NCBI GenBank assembly: GCA_947172415.1
Contig: OX359194.1
Location: forward strand, 3,658,001 to 3,722,000
DNA from: Chondrosia reniformis
Taxonomy: Eukaryota; Porifera; Demospongiae; Chondrillida; Chondrillidae
DNA: 64,000 bases
Direction: 5' to 3'
Shown here: piece by piece, positions 1 through 12,487 of the stretch
Layout: each line of letters begins with the position of its first letter
How positions within the stretch are numbered: position 1 is the first letter of the stretch
Position numbers and translations under genes: made by a program
Notes under the pieces: generated by a model
The model's input: only the letters and a program-made list of their open reading frames with translations
Told to the model about the DNA's origin: nothing
The model's database searches: none

Positions 1-1331
1 AGTGCAGTTATTATCAGTGGCGCAAGTGAAGAGAAAGCTAATTAAAGCTTAATAGTATGCCAAAGTTAGCCTAAGCATTGGGCATTTCATCTACAAATAT
101 TCGAAGATGGCAGCAATATCAAAACTTTATTTGCAATATAGGGATTTTACGGTGCCTGCAGATATCGACTTTTCTGTCAGTCCTATAGTTATATAGTGCA
201 TAACCTCCCTCTACCAAAGTCTTACAGTAGTATATTTAGGCTGTAAGTTTACTTCTGGGTTAAATTAGATTCCTGTGTTTACAAACATGACAGTGTTTGT
301 TTATAAACTGTTAATAATAAACACTGTTATGTTCGTATCAACTATTGATAACTCATGTTAATAAGTAATAAGGAAGCGTACAGCAAAGATGCCTGCGCCG
401 CCTGCCAAATGAATACACTAGTCTTTTGCGCTCTATATAAAAAAGCCTTCTTTAGATTTTTAGCCACATTACATGAAGTTCATAATTATGGCCGGCCCGT
501 ACGTATTCATTTTGTCTTTGTTTACAGCAAATAACATCTATGCGTAGAGACAACTTTACTATAGCATTTTAATACTTTTTAAAATAATAAAATCAATAAA
601 CAAGGGTAAATATTACAATGATTGTGATAAAGATGATGGTACTGTAAGGATGAGATAGTGACGTTTAATCATAGATTATGTATACTACGTAACGGTATGT
701 AGTATAGATAATTTATGGTTTATAATTCCTTTGGAGATGTTCCCTTGCTATACTAAGGACGGCTGGTACCAAACTTTCTTAGCTACGTAAATGAAAAGAG
801 AATCTTACCCCATTGTGTGAAATTCTTTGGATATGATTTAGGGATGAACAACAACCAGTGTCCACCTCCCACAACCTTACAGTACCATCATCTGAACTTA
901 CAGAAATGTACACTTAGCTGTCAATCTGTGAATGTTGCCACCAAGTTTCAACTGCACATCTATTCATTTGAAAGAGTAGTATTAATTACAATTGGTTCAA
1001 TCCATCCATACAGGTGTCAAGGTGTATTAACAATTTAATCCGACTTCTACATAGGCGACTTCTACTTAGGAAAAGAACAATGAATATCGATTGGTATCTG
1101 CCGATGCGCAGCTGTCACCATGTTTGTTGTAGTTCCGTTTTTGGGTACAGCCTTTCCGGGACGTATGATGAGCACAAAAAGCGGGTGATGGCACATATAA
1201 GAAGTATCCAAATTGCATAATACTATGAAATAACTGTAATACTACTATATATGTATACATAATATCACCCTATATTATATAATATGTATATATCTGAATA
1301 CTATACTTATATAACACATTGACACTTTCCT
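1..1331. other. Intergenic, no gene recognised
   Basis: AT-rich sequence with only short open frames on both strands. I see no splice-bounded exon, domain motif or clear repeat that I can support. It lies far downstream of the ACC 3' end. Confidence 0.5.
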
Positions 1332-1740
1332 AATAATATATCCTTTATCTCCCCATCTCCTACATCGTTTTCATTTTCTTCATCTCCTACATATCTGTAT
1401 ATACCCTACATACAGTCATATACATCTTCTATCTCCCCATCTCCCACATCTCCTGCATCTTTTTCATCTTCTTTGTCTCCTACATATCCGTATATACCCT
1501 GCATACAGTCGTATACATCTTCTATCTCCCCATCTCCCACATCTCCTGCATCTTTTTCATCTTCTTCATCTCCTACATATCCGTATATACCCTGCTTACA
1601 GACATATACCTCTTCTATCTCCCCATCTCCTGTATCTTCTTCATCTTTTTCATCTCCTACATATCTTCATGTACCCTGTATGCAGCAGTAAGATCTGTCT
1701 CCCCATCTCCTGCATCTTTTTCATCTTATACACCTCCTTT
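1332..1740. repeat. 93-bp pyrimidine-rich minisatellite, about four copies
   Basis: The block TCTTCTATCTCCCCATCTCC recurs starting at 1425, 1518 and 1611, an exact 93-bp period, with degenerate partial copies on either side. Because 93 is a multiple of three, the plus strand stays open and would read as a Ser/Pro/Tyr repeat containing YPYIPC (1473-1691). That open frame is most simply a by-product of the repeat. No start context, splice site or signal peptide supports a gene. Confidence 0.85.
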
Positions 1741-2095
1741 TGATATGCATTCATATATATGCCCCTGCAGTGCACATCTTAGTATATATACATTCATATC
1801 TTCTGCATCTTTTATGTATATCATCTGCATCTTTTATATATATATCTTCCTTGAGGAATGCATGCATAATTCCGTCATGAATTATAGTCTGCAACACATA
1901 CATAATTGGTTGAAATAATGAATAAACCGCAGAAGTAATTAAAACTTACAGTGGAATTAATTAAAAATTGTTTCATAGTTAGGTGCATACAGTGTCATCC
2001 AATAATATTAGTTATTGTGTGGGGTATATGCCCAAAAGAAGTAATAATGTGAAATTTAACTTATATTAAATTAAAGGAAGCGTTTCCACCAAAGC

Positions 2096-3671
2096 CTACT
2101 TCCTTAATACACTTCTGACAGCCTTTAACAGGTCACTCTTGGACCTCAGGTGTACAGGAAGAAGTACTTGGAAGCCATATGATACAGATTTGCAGGCTGA
2201 AAAATAGTTAAAAATCAGTTCTTCATCAGATTGGCTTAAGGTTTCCTGATATTCTTGGAAAAGGTGGGTCATAAGTATTGCTAGGAGGATAAATTCGAAG
2301 GCAGTGAAGGTTCCAATATTAATTGGGTCGATACTGATCCGCTTCAGAAATGTAAACCCCCTATTCCTTTTAAGGGTCTTTCCTGTTGGGGATGACAGGC
2401 CCGTTTCCTTTTGGCCTTGGTAAAGACTGCCTTTCGGTTTGGATTGTTATATCCCTTGCAGATGCATTTATTGCTACATGGTAGTGAATTCTGAAAGCAA
2501 GGGCACGTGGAGGTGTAGCTGGACTGTTAATTAGAAAAGCATGCAGGATTTTTGGTCTTTACCTTCCAATCACCAGAGCATTTTTGCAGAGACTGGCTGC
2601 TGGCTTCTGAATATGAAGGTGGAGAATCAGAATCTGGAGCAAATTCTGTGGTAACAGCTACATCTTGTGGTATGGCTATGTTGTACAAACCAGCTCCAAC
2701 CTGAAGGAATGACATTAATGCAGCACGCAGAGGTAATAATTCCATTTGTTGGAAAGAATGTAACAATAGGGAATTTCTTGGCAGAAGTAAAAAGGAGGAT
2801 TGGTACAAGTAATGAATTGCACAATGCTGTTAACACTACATCACCAAGTCCTCCATCAAAAGTTCCATCCTTTAACAAGCGTTCTGCTTCCCTTTTCAAT
2901 TGAGTCTCTGAAAGGAATGAAGTGTATTCTATTGAGGAAGCTCCAGTCCACTCAGATGCTACCAGCTGTCTTACGGCTGGTATTATAAGGGTTGGCTCTA
3001 TCTGTATAGCATCAGCAATACCCGTGGATGGTCCTAAGAGATTCAGTAGCAGAGATTTGTAATGTGCGTTGTTGTTGCTAGACTGGCTAAGAATGCTGTG
3101 GGTTGTAGCATAGAAAAGACCATTTCCTCCAGTATATTGTGTCCTCACTTCATTTCCCCTTGTAAAGTTCCAAGAAGTAAGAACACTGCCAAGCCTCTGT
3201 TCATGAAACTGTATTTCTTCTGAAGCTGTTGGAGATTCTGCAAGGCACATAAAAACATTTCCAGTATTCTTTTGCAGGAAGGGAAATTTTCTTAGTGATA
3301 TCTGTGCTGTGTTGCTCTGTTTGGATAGTTGTTGGTAAATTTTCATTACACCAATAGCCTGCAAAAGCACTCCCTTTATAACATCATTATTCAAACTTTC
3401 AAATGATGAATCATCAGGAGTGACATTCCCTTCAAGGATTTCATTTTCAGGTGAGCTTGAGGTACTTATACCTTCTTCATCCAAGGTGACGTCTGAAGAC
3501 TATATAAAAATTATGTCTTACATGTCCTCAAGTGTACATGCATGGATATATATTGGCAATTAATCCTTAAAGGTATTCTGATAATGATTACACTTAACTA
3601 CATGTATATGCTTACCTCTGAAGCTGGTAACATAAAATTAATTCTACTTCCAACAAGGTCACTTGGTATGG
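2096..3671 (-). pseudogene. OTU-like cysteine protease / Cys-rich tail pseudogene
   Basis: A broken minus-strand gene. A likely upstream exon (3616-3671) ends in IPSDLVGSRINFMLPASE followed by a GTAAGC donor. The main exon begins near 3499 after an ATATAG acceptor. It contains an OTU-like start, GGNGLFYATTHSI, where active family members have an Asp-Gly-Asn-Cys core, so both the Asp and the catalytic Cys read Gly here. It continues through ALCNSLLVPILLFTS. The frame shifts near 2740 (continuing as LQVGAGLYNIAIPQ), a TAA interrupts at about 2527, then a Cys-rich tail follows (TCPCFQNSLPCSNKCICKGY). Another shift near 2370 leads to a final C-terminal stretch that stops at 2096. Such OTU-like proteins with a CXC-type tail are numerous in some sponges (from memory). 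Function is unknown; this copy looks dead. The assignment rests on motifs only. Confidence 0.55.
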
Positions 3672-3999
3672 CTATATTAGAATAGCTCTATTTATAATAG
3701 TAACAAAGAAGGGATTATGTAAATTTTATGCATTTGTAACAGACCTGTATGGGGGTGTCATGTGGCTTTGTGTGTTGCACAACTGATTTCCGCTTTAGTT
3801 CTGAGTTGTTAGTTTTGTTTTGCAGAGAGAGCTGTAATCGTTTCAAGTGTGATTTTACTTGATTTTTTGTGAATCTTTTATCGTTGTTCGTCGGTGTTAT
3901 CGAATCGGATCGCGGTGCAATATGTTACACAGTTAGCCATAAATCAATTCAGTTAATATATACTCTTAATTCATTGAGTTTATGGTGTATATAGGTGTG

Positions 4000-4218
4000 T
4001 ATGGTAATCAATGGTTTATTGAGCATCAGCAAAATGTTGATAGATTTGGATGTTTCAACCCAGAAGTCTTCATCAGCAATGATGAGGAGAAGATACAAAC
4101 CAGTTTAAATGGGGAAGGTGTGATATGAGGTGATGTGTGACGTATGCGTTGAATAATTAAAACATGAATATCTGTCGAATATATGTTGCTGATGCTCCAT
4201 AAACCATTGATTACCATA
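4000..4218. mobile_element. Short inverted-repeat element carrying a hammerhead motif
   Basis: Arms at 4000-4034 and 4184-4218 are near-perfect reverse complements; each contains TGAGCATCAG/CTGATGCTC and the sequence around TGGTAATCAATGG. The loop of about 150 bp contains a hammerhead ribozyme core on the minus strand. It shares architecture and the GAGCATCAG motif with the element at 16,231-16,368, so I treat them as one family, probably derived from Penelope-like element terminal repeats in head-to-head orientation (inference). Confidence 0.6.
4046..4079 (-). ncRNA. Hammerhead ribozyme motif (Penelope-type)
   Basis: Read on the minus strand: helix I side TTG, then CTGATGA, an imperfect helix II (GAC...GTT), GAAAC, then AUC as the NUH cleavage triplet, followed by CAA that pairs back with TTG. 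Core residues CUGAUGA and GAAA are intact. Helix III is reduced to a few bases, as is usual in the minimal type I hammerheads of Penelope-like elements, which often need dimers to act. Activity is not demonstrated. Confidence 0.55.
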
Positions 4219-4849
4219 AGGAGCACAACAAATATATACTCCCTATTATTTCGTACGTATCTATGTACATATACACTTTTATATAAAAAGGTATGTGTTT
4301 TTATATATATAAATACAATACAATACTATACAATACAATACAATACATATATATTATGTATAATATATATTTAAACTGTTTATGAGCTTAATGTAATTAT
4401 ATTTAAGTTTATGTATGCATGTGATTGTATATACTTTAAAACATTGCCATACTTCTTCATATGTACTTTTCATAACATCTAGTGGTTCTGTTGACATTGT
4501 ATCTTTCTCTTGATGGCGACTACGGTACAAATTATTGAAACATGAACGATTGACGGCCATCGGTCGCCCGTACCCGTTCCATACGCGTCCGTTCTCAAGA
4601 ACAAACCCATCTCAAAATGTGTTAACGTATAGGTACGTAGTTTATAATTGCTGAGAATGTCAAAAGTTGTATCAACTTCGGGCGTTGAATTGTGAAATCA
4701 TTTCAGCTTTATTAACGCCTCGCATTCCTACCTCAAAACGGCCGGGTTTAGCCTAAACCCGTCCCGTTCCCGTACACGTTCACGACCCGTTTTCTAAAAC
4801 GTTCAACGCCCGTCAAACGTTCAGGTTTTAATAATTTGTACCGTAGCTA

Positions 4850-7002
4850 CAGCATATTCAGTGCCTTGAAAAGAGAGGCCAAAGCTTTCCTGGCGTAGGG
4901 TATAATCTGGATCTGCCATATCAGCTAATAGAAAAACAGGTTCTCTACCACTTTGTTTTGCATTCTGACCAAAGAAGCATATGGTAAGCAGAGCATAGGC
5001 CAACTCCACACCATACCTGTAAGCAGAGCAAACATGCAAGCACTGACATGTAAATATCTGTACAGGTCTGAATGCATTACATAACCAGTGCGTGGTGGCA
5101 TGTATATACACCTATGTATATCCATTATCTCGATGTTTTCATGATTGCATTAATATTCCTATGCAATGATTCATTGCGATTTGTTCCTCTGCCTGGCTTA
5201 ATTCCTGAAGAATACATATATACATATTGAAAATGTAATGTGTACAGAGGTGTATATATTATATTGCTCAACATGCCCAAAACATGTGATCATGAAGAAT
5301 ATTGCGTGTTTACCTGACAAACAGCCTTTCATTATGTGCTTTTGAAGTTTTGTAATCTCTTATATAGCTGCAGCATTCAACACTCTGTCTCCATTCATGG
5401 CATGTTTGTCAGACCAGTAACTTTGGAAGTCCTGCAAATTAGCCAACAATACATCTGTAAATGTACACAGAAGACAGAATATTTATGTAAGTCAACAGAT
5501 ATGCATGCTGCATGCATGCTGCATACTTGAGTAAATCTTGCATTTGCAGCAAAATAATATATATATGTTTACTATATTACTGCATGTGCGTACAATTCAC
5601 TAACCTGGCTCTGGGGTAACTTTTGTTTCAAAGGTCCTTTATCCATAGGGTCTCTAAATACGGCTTTGAGTTCCTCCATGCATGGAGCCCTTAGAGAATG
5701 TCTCTTAGATATTTGGTCACTTATCCATTTCACTGCATGAAAGATGTCTAACATCACTTTCAGGCTGCTGCCAAATATTCCTTGAAGCTTGCCTCTCCAG
5801 GAATAACAGTTGTCGATGTAAAATTCGGATATGTGCTTTCCTTGGTCTTTAATTCTCTGTTTCAGGTTAGTTAATGTATCATACACATTGGAAATTGATA
5901 GATTAGTTGTAAGTTTCCAGGTAATCACCTGCCCCAAATGATTCAGTACACAAAATAGGGCACTGTATTAGGTTATCCATTTTCCATCAGAGGTCTTTGA
6001 AACTCCAATGTTTTCTGTAAATATAGTTAAAAGTTATTGTGTTGTTTAATGGTGCTTACAGGGAAATGGCTATATATGACATGATGTATAAATATGTGTG
6101 CATACATGTGTTTGCCATGTATTTACACATGGGTTCCATATTAAACTTAGGATGCTTGAAAAACTCACTGACAGATGCAAAAGTATGATCACAGCTTAAC
6201 CATGCATCATCTGAATCCACTGATGTTTGAGACATTGCTCTATTGTAATAAGGCCTCCCCTTCCAGAACTCAGAAAGGAATACAGCTACTGTAGAATGTC
6301 TTGAAGGGGAAGCACCAACCCCAAAGGTCTGCTCATAGTCTCGATACTGAGGGAAAAATAGTGAGGGTATCAGTCACAAGTGAATGATGCTGTCATACGT
6401 TTGTTTCCTCCTGTAATACTGCTCATATCGTCTTGTTTTCAGGGTAGATGTTATGGTACTAAGAGTGACACCATCCAGTACCAAAGACTGCACAATGTAT
6501 TAACTCCATTGTCAATCCTGTGCGGTGCCACAATTGAAAAGGCACCACTCCTACAAGAGGAAGCTGCTCAAGTAAGTCAGGATTGTACGCTAGCAAACTG
6601 TGGCCTTTAGAGCATCTGTAAGTTCTTCCAATTACAAGAACAGGGCTGTCAATACAATGAATAATTCTAGGAATAGTAGAGGATCCCCCTTGACCACACT
6701 GCCATCCAATTGCTGTCTGTTTAGAAGGGGTTTCGTCACATTTTGAACAGGTATAAGTAATACCATTCAAATTGTTCCAGAGGAGACCATAAAATGTATG
6801 GAGGTATCAAAGATAAGGCTGGACATTCTGCCACATAGTGCTGACTTGGGTAGTGGGGCTGAATTACTCTTGGTTGAGTTATACTGCTCTCAAAGAGCTT
6901 ACATTCCTCTTGAAGCTTTTGGCACCACTCAGCAAGCATTTCTTCGAGATTATACTCAGCTGAAGGGTAAGTGCACTTATTAACGACATTTTTAGTATTC
7001 AA
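4850..7002 (-). pseudogene. Spliced DDE-type transposase gene, degenerate
   Basis: Pieces in order on the minus strand: 7002-6736 (N-terminal, ending ILWSPLEQF); 6770-6459 in another frame, a Cys-pair region with TCSKC, PRIIH and GRTYRCSKGHSL; 6346-6169, ending CDHTF before a GTGAGT donor; 6014-5605 after a TTTACAG acceptor, with NIGVSKTSDGKW, an in-frame TAA, then FYIDNCYSWRGKLQGIFG and LDIFHAVKWI; and 5016-4850 (GVELAYALLTICFFGQN). The Asp of DHTF and of YIDNC look like the first two acidic residues of an RNase-H-fold DDE core. The family is common in sponge and cnidarian genomes; I cannot name the superfamily. One stop and at least one frameshift show this copy is dead. Confidence 0.55.
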
Positions 7003-8068
7003 ACCCCCGAAATGAACGACCTTAATTTAATGTATGAATTTAAATTAGTCAAATGAATCGAATTAAAATCGTGAAAGTCTTGGAAGTTTGGTCGACTTGA
7101 AAGGTTCACACCCTTAAGCAGTTATTCATGACACCTACAATAATTGCGTAATATGTACATATACTCATGCATAACGATTGCTCAAAGAGGATTACATCAT
7201 GAACAAATTCGTACCTAAAATTGGTCACAATTTCTTAAATATTTTACATTCTGTTTACAAAAAACAGGCTAATTAAATCAGTTAACGTTATTTTGATGTG
7301 TCTTCTCTTTCATTTTCAATTTGTAGAAAGAGACAAAGATAATTAGTTGTTAAACTCACCATTCCTAACCCTGACCCTAGCCCTATGGAAACCTATTCTT
7401 GCAGTTCTTTAGAGCACATATTTAGTAGGGTTAAATCCAAATAAACATATATAACTGCTGGATTTATTTGCTAGAATGTCTTCAGTGCATTGACTTGCCA
7501 TTTTAACCCTAAAATATGTATGGTGAGGGATAGGGCAATTATTGATTTACTTCAAATTTTCAAAAACTGATTGGGTGTGCTTTACAGATGTCTGTGAATA
7601 CTGGCAGCAAGTATTAGCATCATATCTTCCCATTTGAAAAAGTTACAGCCCTAAATGTACATTAAATATGTCCTTGATAAAGGAATGCAAACATATATTA
7701 GGATGCTAGCTAGAGCTGACCATGTCACTTGTGTCACCATCACAATTGACAGGCAGGTGAAAGTGGCCACATAGAGTAACCTTGTCTAGTCCCTACCGAT
7801 CAATTATGATGGTCACATTAGATGACTTCAACAGTAATAACATTCAGTACACTTTAATGTCTGATAAATAAAAATATAAGATACAGTACTAATGAATATG
7901 TAACACGTCAACGTCTGCATCTCAGACTAGCTCCACCCAACAAAAGTTATAATTGCAATAATAAGAATTACATATTGTTTACAAACAAACAAAGTGACAT
8001 TGAGGCTGGAAAGTGCAAGAACAGCTAGGGATCAAAGTAGACAGCGGATTTATCAAGGAGTAGAACGT
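7003..8068. other. Intergenic, no gene recognised
   Basis: AT-rich and without a convincing exon, domain motif or clear repeat boundary on either strand. Confidence 0.45.
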
Positions 8069-8248
8069 ACGGGTGAATCTCCACTTGACAAACAAGAAAG
8101 CTTACGAGTGAATCTTGACAAACAAGAAAACTTATGGGTGAATCTTGACAAACAAGAAAACTTACGGGTGAATCTCCTAAGAAGACTTACAGGTGAATCT
8201 CCACTTGACAAACCAGAAGACTTTCGGATGAATCTCTTGACAAACAAG
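8069..8248. repeat. About 30-bp minisatellite
   Basis: Units of 25-36 bp built on GGTGAATCT(CCAC)TTGACAAACAAGAAAACTT follow one another six times. Three are 30 bp; the others differ by small indels. The repeats are contiguous with no unique spacers, so this is not a CRISPR array. The frame through the array is open because most units are multiples of three. Confidence 0.85.
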
Positions 8249-8579
8249 CGCTACAAAGCTGCCTAGGAAACTAAAGAATAAGCGCCCATTAAAGCCGTAT
8301 ATGAGGAAGGAGGTAAGCGCCCACCGACACTTGGAATAGAATCGTCATGCAACGTAGAGTTGATTGGTGACGTCATTATTGCAAATGGATCCTCCTTCCA
8401 TATATCATTGGTGATCCCTGTTTTCATCAGTCTGATAACAAAAACTCAATTTTCATTCTTCTTCGGTGCAGCTGGAATAATCTTTGCACCAGCTTATATA
8501 GCCATATTGCTGGAGCTTCTCCAATCTTGCCTGATTTATTTTCATCAAGGACAGAGCACTCAGCCTATCCTCTGTCATT

Positions 8580-10719
8580 GTTGAATGACGTGAGGTTATA
8601 ATTAATTTGAGTTGACTGAAGCCCCTCTCACTCTTGAATGGGCAATGTTAGAGCTAGCTGCAACAACACACGTATGTTGGGAAAAGCTGTCTCATCATAA
8701 ACTTTCAACACATGAATCAGTCTCTCTGGATAAGATGATGCCTTCTTCCACCACCTCACCCACATGCGGTATTCAGTTGAAAAACACTGGCATTTGGCAG
8801 ATCGCTTCTGTAGAAGTCAACTGCATCACTTAACGCTTTGGGGATATCCAAGTTACCTCTGCATTCAACTGGAAGTATATAGAGAAGTCCTGTACAGTTG
8901 GCTGCACCACTGCTAAATCTATCTTCCAGGTCAGATGTCACATACGACAGGAATTCATTGTAAAACGATTTGCGATAGTACTCCTCAGCACACAAAGATG
9001 GAACATTGCTCCTATGGATTTGGCCCTTGTTGGTCCTGGGTTGCTTCAGTTCATAATCTTCTCCATGCAGTGCCTTGCCTAATGCAGCCATTTCTTCAAA
9101 AATCTTCTTGAATTTAGATTCTGATTCGTTTCGCCTATCTTTCAAGGTAGATATGACTCCTTCAACTTCTCTATATGCATTCAAGACATCAATGGCTCGC
9201 ATCTGAAGTTTGATAGTTAAAGTTTTTAAGCAAGACAAGACTTCTAGCAGTATTTTGAAACAAATCAGGAAAGTGGAAGACTCTAATTGATAAAGAAATC
9301 CATTAGCTTTCATCAGCTGCAGTGTATCAGCATCCCAGTTCCATTCTGTACCAAGGTCTTGGTTTGGTTAAACAATGCCCTGTAGAGCAGCATGTACAGA
9401 TGGTATCAGCTCCAAAAAGATGGCCTACGAATCTATTCTTTCAATCCACCGAGTCCGGCATGCATCTTTCAACTTTCTTGCACCACTGGATGGATTTATT
9501 AGTGTGATAGCTTTCTCTAGAAACAGTTGTCGCTTTGGTGAAAAATGGAAGAATCGAGCTATTTCTCCAATGGTCCCCTCAGTCCTGTTGAATGCTTGTA
9601 TTTTGCATCCTGAAAAAACAGCTAGATTTAGTCTATGCGCAGCACGGTGAACATGGAGATTCCCTCATTACAATGGATTTGCATCCAGCTCTGGCACCAG
9701 ACATATTTGAAGCACCGTCATAACACTGCCCACGAAGATTGCAATTTCTATTCAGCCAGGCGATTCAAAATTGCAGTTGCAAGTGCCTCTCCAGTAATTC
9801 ATTCAACTTCAATGAAGTCTACAAATACTTCTTGTATGCAACCATTGTGTACATATCGCAAACAAAATGAAAGTTGTTCTTAGTTAGCAACATCAGATAC
9901 TTCATCAGCAATAATTGAGTAAAACTGTGCACTCAATACCTCACTCAATGTCTCATCATGAATTGCATTCCCTACAACACTAATGAGCTCATTCTGTATG
10001 GTCTTTGACATGTATTTTGCATTTTAGGACCATACTGGAGATGTTTGCGAAGAAGTTCATCCATTTCGGCTCTGAAGTGAACAAACTCTAAAAAATTTCC
10101 CTCACTGCAAGAGTATACTTTTCCAATTAACTTTGTCATCTCTATGACCATGGAGAGTGAAACCCTGTTTTCCACAGAGCATCACAATTCTCAAAAGAGA
10201 CTCAACAACAATTTGATTGTCATGAATCCTCCATTTTAATTCCTTGTCTAATGTTGTATCTGTAGCTCTTGATGGATTCTCTTATGCAGACTTTAACTCT
10301 TGCATTATTGTGATTGCTGTCATGTAATATTCCAATGTGGCATGCTCTCTAATTTTCTCCAAACCCTTTATCCACATCTTGAAAGGTTGTGTTACAAATT
10401 GCCCAAGAGCCTGTCCCCTAATTGCACATGCCCGACAAAAAGTACTATATTCAAACTTGCTGTAGTGTAACCATGAAAATTGCTTCACCCATGATGGTTG
10501 AAATTGGTGAAATGATCCTGACTCAGACTGACACATACGGGGGTATACAGATGTAGCCATAGGAGGCTCACAAGTCAGAATACCATAGACTTCTTCTCTG
10601 CTTAGGTCGTTCAATTTCACGTTAGAATAAATGAGTTTACCAATGTCCCAATTTTGTTTAACCACATCACCACTGCTATTCATTTGTTCTTCAGATCCTC
10701 CAGGTTCCACTAGTTTCAT
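8580..10719 (-). pseudogene. hAT-superfamily transposase remnant (TTF-finger type)
   Basis: The N-terminal part (10719-10282) contains a TTF-like Cys region, FCRACAIRGQALGQFV, preceded by WVKQFSWLHYSKFEYSTF. The middle part (about 10175-9972) contains GNFLEFVHFRAEMDELLRKHL. The C-terminal part includes 9313-8756, rich in helix with KSFYNEFLSYVTSDLEDRF, and at 8760-8580 a hAT dimerisation-like stretch (CPFKSERGFSQLKLI). These are features of P52rIPK/ZMYM-related hAT transposases. Several stops and frame changes interrupt it, so it is a fossil. Terminal inverted repeats were not found. Confidence 0.7.
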
Positions 10720-11159
10720 GCTCAGCTGTTCAGCTTGTGTGAATTCTGGCTCAGATTCCTGCTCTGATAGTTGTTCTGTCCCGCTTTGCCTGCTGACATT
10801 GTCTGGATCATCTGGGAGGAAGCATCATCTTATGTTCAGTGGCAAGATAGCTAGCTAGCTAGCTGTAGCTATTTGAACAAATTATCCTTCCACTGCTTGG
10901 TGAAGAAAGACGTAATTCTGCGTATGATCGAAGGGTCTCCTCGTCTTTTCCATTACATCCATTTTGTTTGAATCTAAAAGCACGTGAAGTTCAAGATGCA
11001 GCTGGTGTTACCAAGATAATTACGTGGGCTGCGTTATATACGTATATTTTTCATGTAATTTATTTAATATTTTATTTCCTAATACAGTTCTGTCATTCAT
11101 CAACATGGTTGCTCCAACAGCCTGAAGTGGATTTTATTTTAAGTGCTATGTGAATCCTG

Positions 11160-11425
11160 CTTTGGTACTCCCTGCAGGCTGAACACCACAGGAGAGCCAC
11201 GAGACTTGTCCTTATCACACCTCAGCCTTGTCAACGTCCTGTGTTCGCAATCGTAGTTCCGCTGCCATTTCTCGAACGTTGAAATGGTGACTTGACGCTT
11301 GGCCTTCTATTCTGGTGCTGTATTGCTAGAGCTCGGGCCAGCATCCGACGCTGTATCACCAACACTCGAAAACAGCGGAGGCTCAGACCGAACCGGAGGA
11401 TGCTTTCGTCCTGCCATTTTGACAG
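11160..11425 (-). pseudogene. N-terminal fragment of a ZNF862-like hAT transposase
   Basis: Minus-strand reading gives MAGRKHPPVRSEPPLFSSV, then after a stop KAKRQVTISTFEKWQ and TLTRLRCDKDKSRGS, a pattern I associate with the start of ZNF862-like hAT transposases. It points away from the hAT C-terminal piece at 12.5-13.0 kb, so the two are either separate insertions or one element split by an inversion. Confidence 0.45.
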
Positions 11426-11879
11426 ACTGAAGTATGAATGGTTGGTCATGCAACACGTATGTCTGGATTTTGTCCGTTGACTGACAGTTATATTTGTCTC
11501 TGAAATGTAATGAATTTTTTTGTAACATTGAACATTTTGCCATGGATTTTGGTCAGAAGCCCATCTTATCATCAGAAGACAAGCAGTATGACAAATCACA
11601 AGCAGTGACAGCAACTATGCAAGATGAGTGTTTGATTGGGCATGTGTTACCTGCCAAGTGAATAACGATGATGCCAGGAGCCTACTAGAAGAAATAATTA
11701 ACATTTGGCTTGATTTGTGAGGCACAAGCAAACTCAAACCAAAAAAGTTACTTCAAAAGGGTTAAGAAAGACTTGCAGCTAACCATTTTAAAGGTTCGCA
11801 CCCTTTAGAAGTAGACTTAGTATAATAACAGCTATACTAAACTACATTCATGCGTGAGTGCATTTGTTATGCGTACATA

Positions 11880-12485
11880 CAGTGGGGATTAAAAGTAATA
11901 AGCCATGTAACACGCGTTTACATGAGAGTACTCGAACGTACTCGCATGTAAAAAGGTTGAAGGTGCTAATTTGAACGAAATTCGTAGGCTCGTAATAAAA
12001 TATATCATCTCTCTACACACCTATAATGCGTTAATAGGCACGTTTAATTACACTTTAGAGTCAATTTGAGAGTTTACTTGTTTTTGAAAGCAATTTAAAT
12101 TGCTTGTCACGGTGAGTGAGAGAATCGTTCGTTGATGGCAAGAAGGGAACAGTAAATCGTCTATATATTGTGACGATTTCCAACGATTTCCATTCCAATC
12201 CAATATCCATCTTGGATAAGTCGCCATATGTTTGACGTTAATTCGATGTATATATCTTGCTGTGATCTTTCGATTCCAACCATGCACTGTACAGAGATTT
12301 CCTTGGCCTTTCTCGGCATTCTGACGCTTGCAATCTTAAATGTCACACCAATATGTATGTGCTGTATAATATAATAATTGCGCCGAAGGTGTTAACGATT
12401 GCGAGTATTATTTTACTCATACGAGTACTCGAAGGGCACAAGTGTAGCATGCGTTTAAATGGTTCATTACTTTTAATCCCCACTG
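11880..12485. mobile_element. TA-flanked MITE (Tc1/mariner-like)
   Basis: Ends are CAGTGGGGATTAAAAGTAAT and its exact reverse complement; weaker inverted similarity (ACGCGTTT, GAGTACTCGAA) extends to roughly 75 bp. The element is bordered by TA on both sides, the target duplication of Tc1/mariner/pogo transposons. At about 606 bp with no transposase frame it is non-autonomous. It lies between the two oppositely oriented hAT fragments. Confidence 0.85.
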
Positions 12486-12487
12486 TA

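Noticed and set aside
8069-8248. Possible CRISPR-like array
   Set aside because: Units are contiguous without unique spacers and the genome is clearly eukaryotic; it is a minisatellite.
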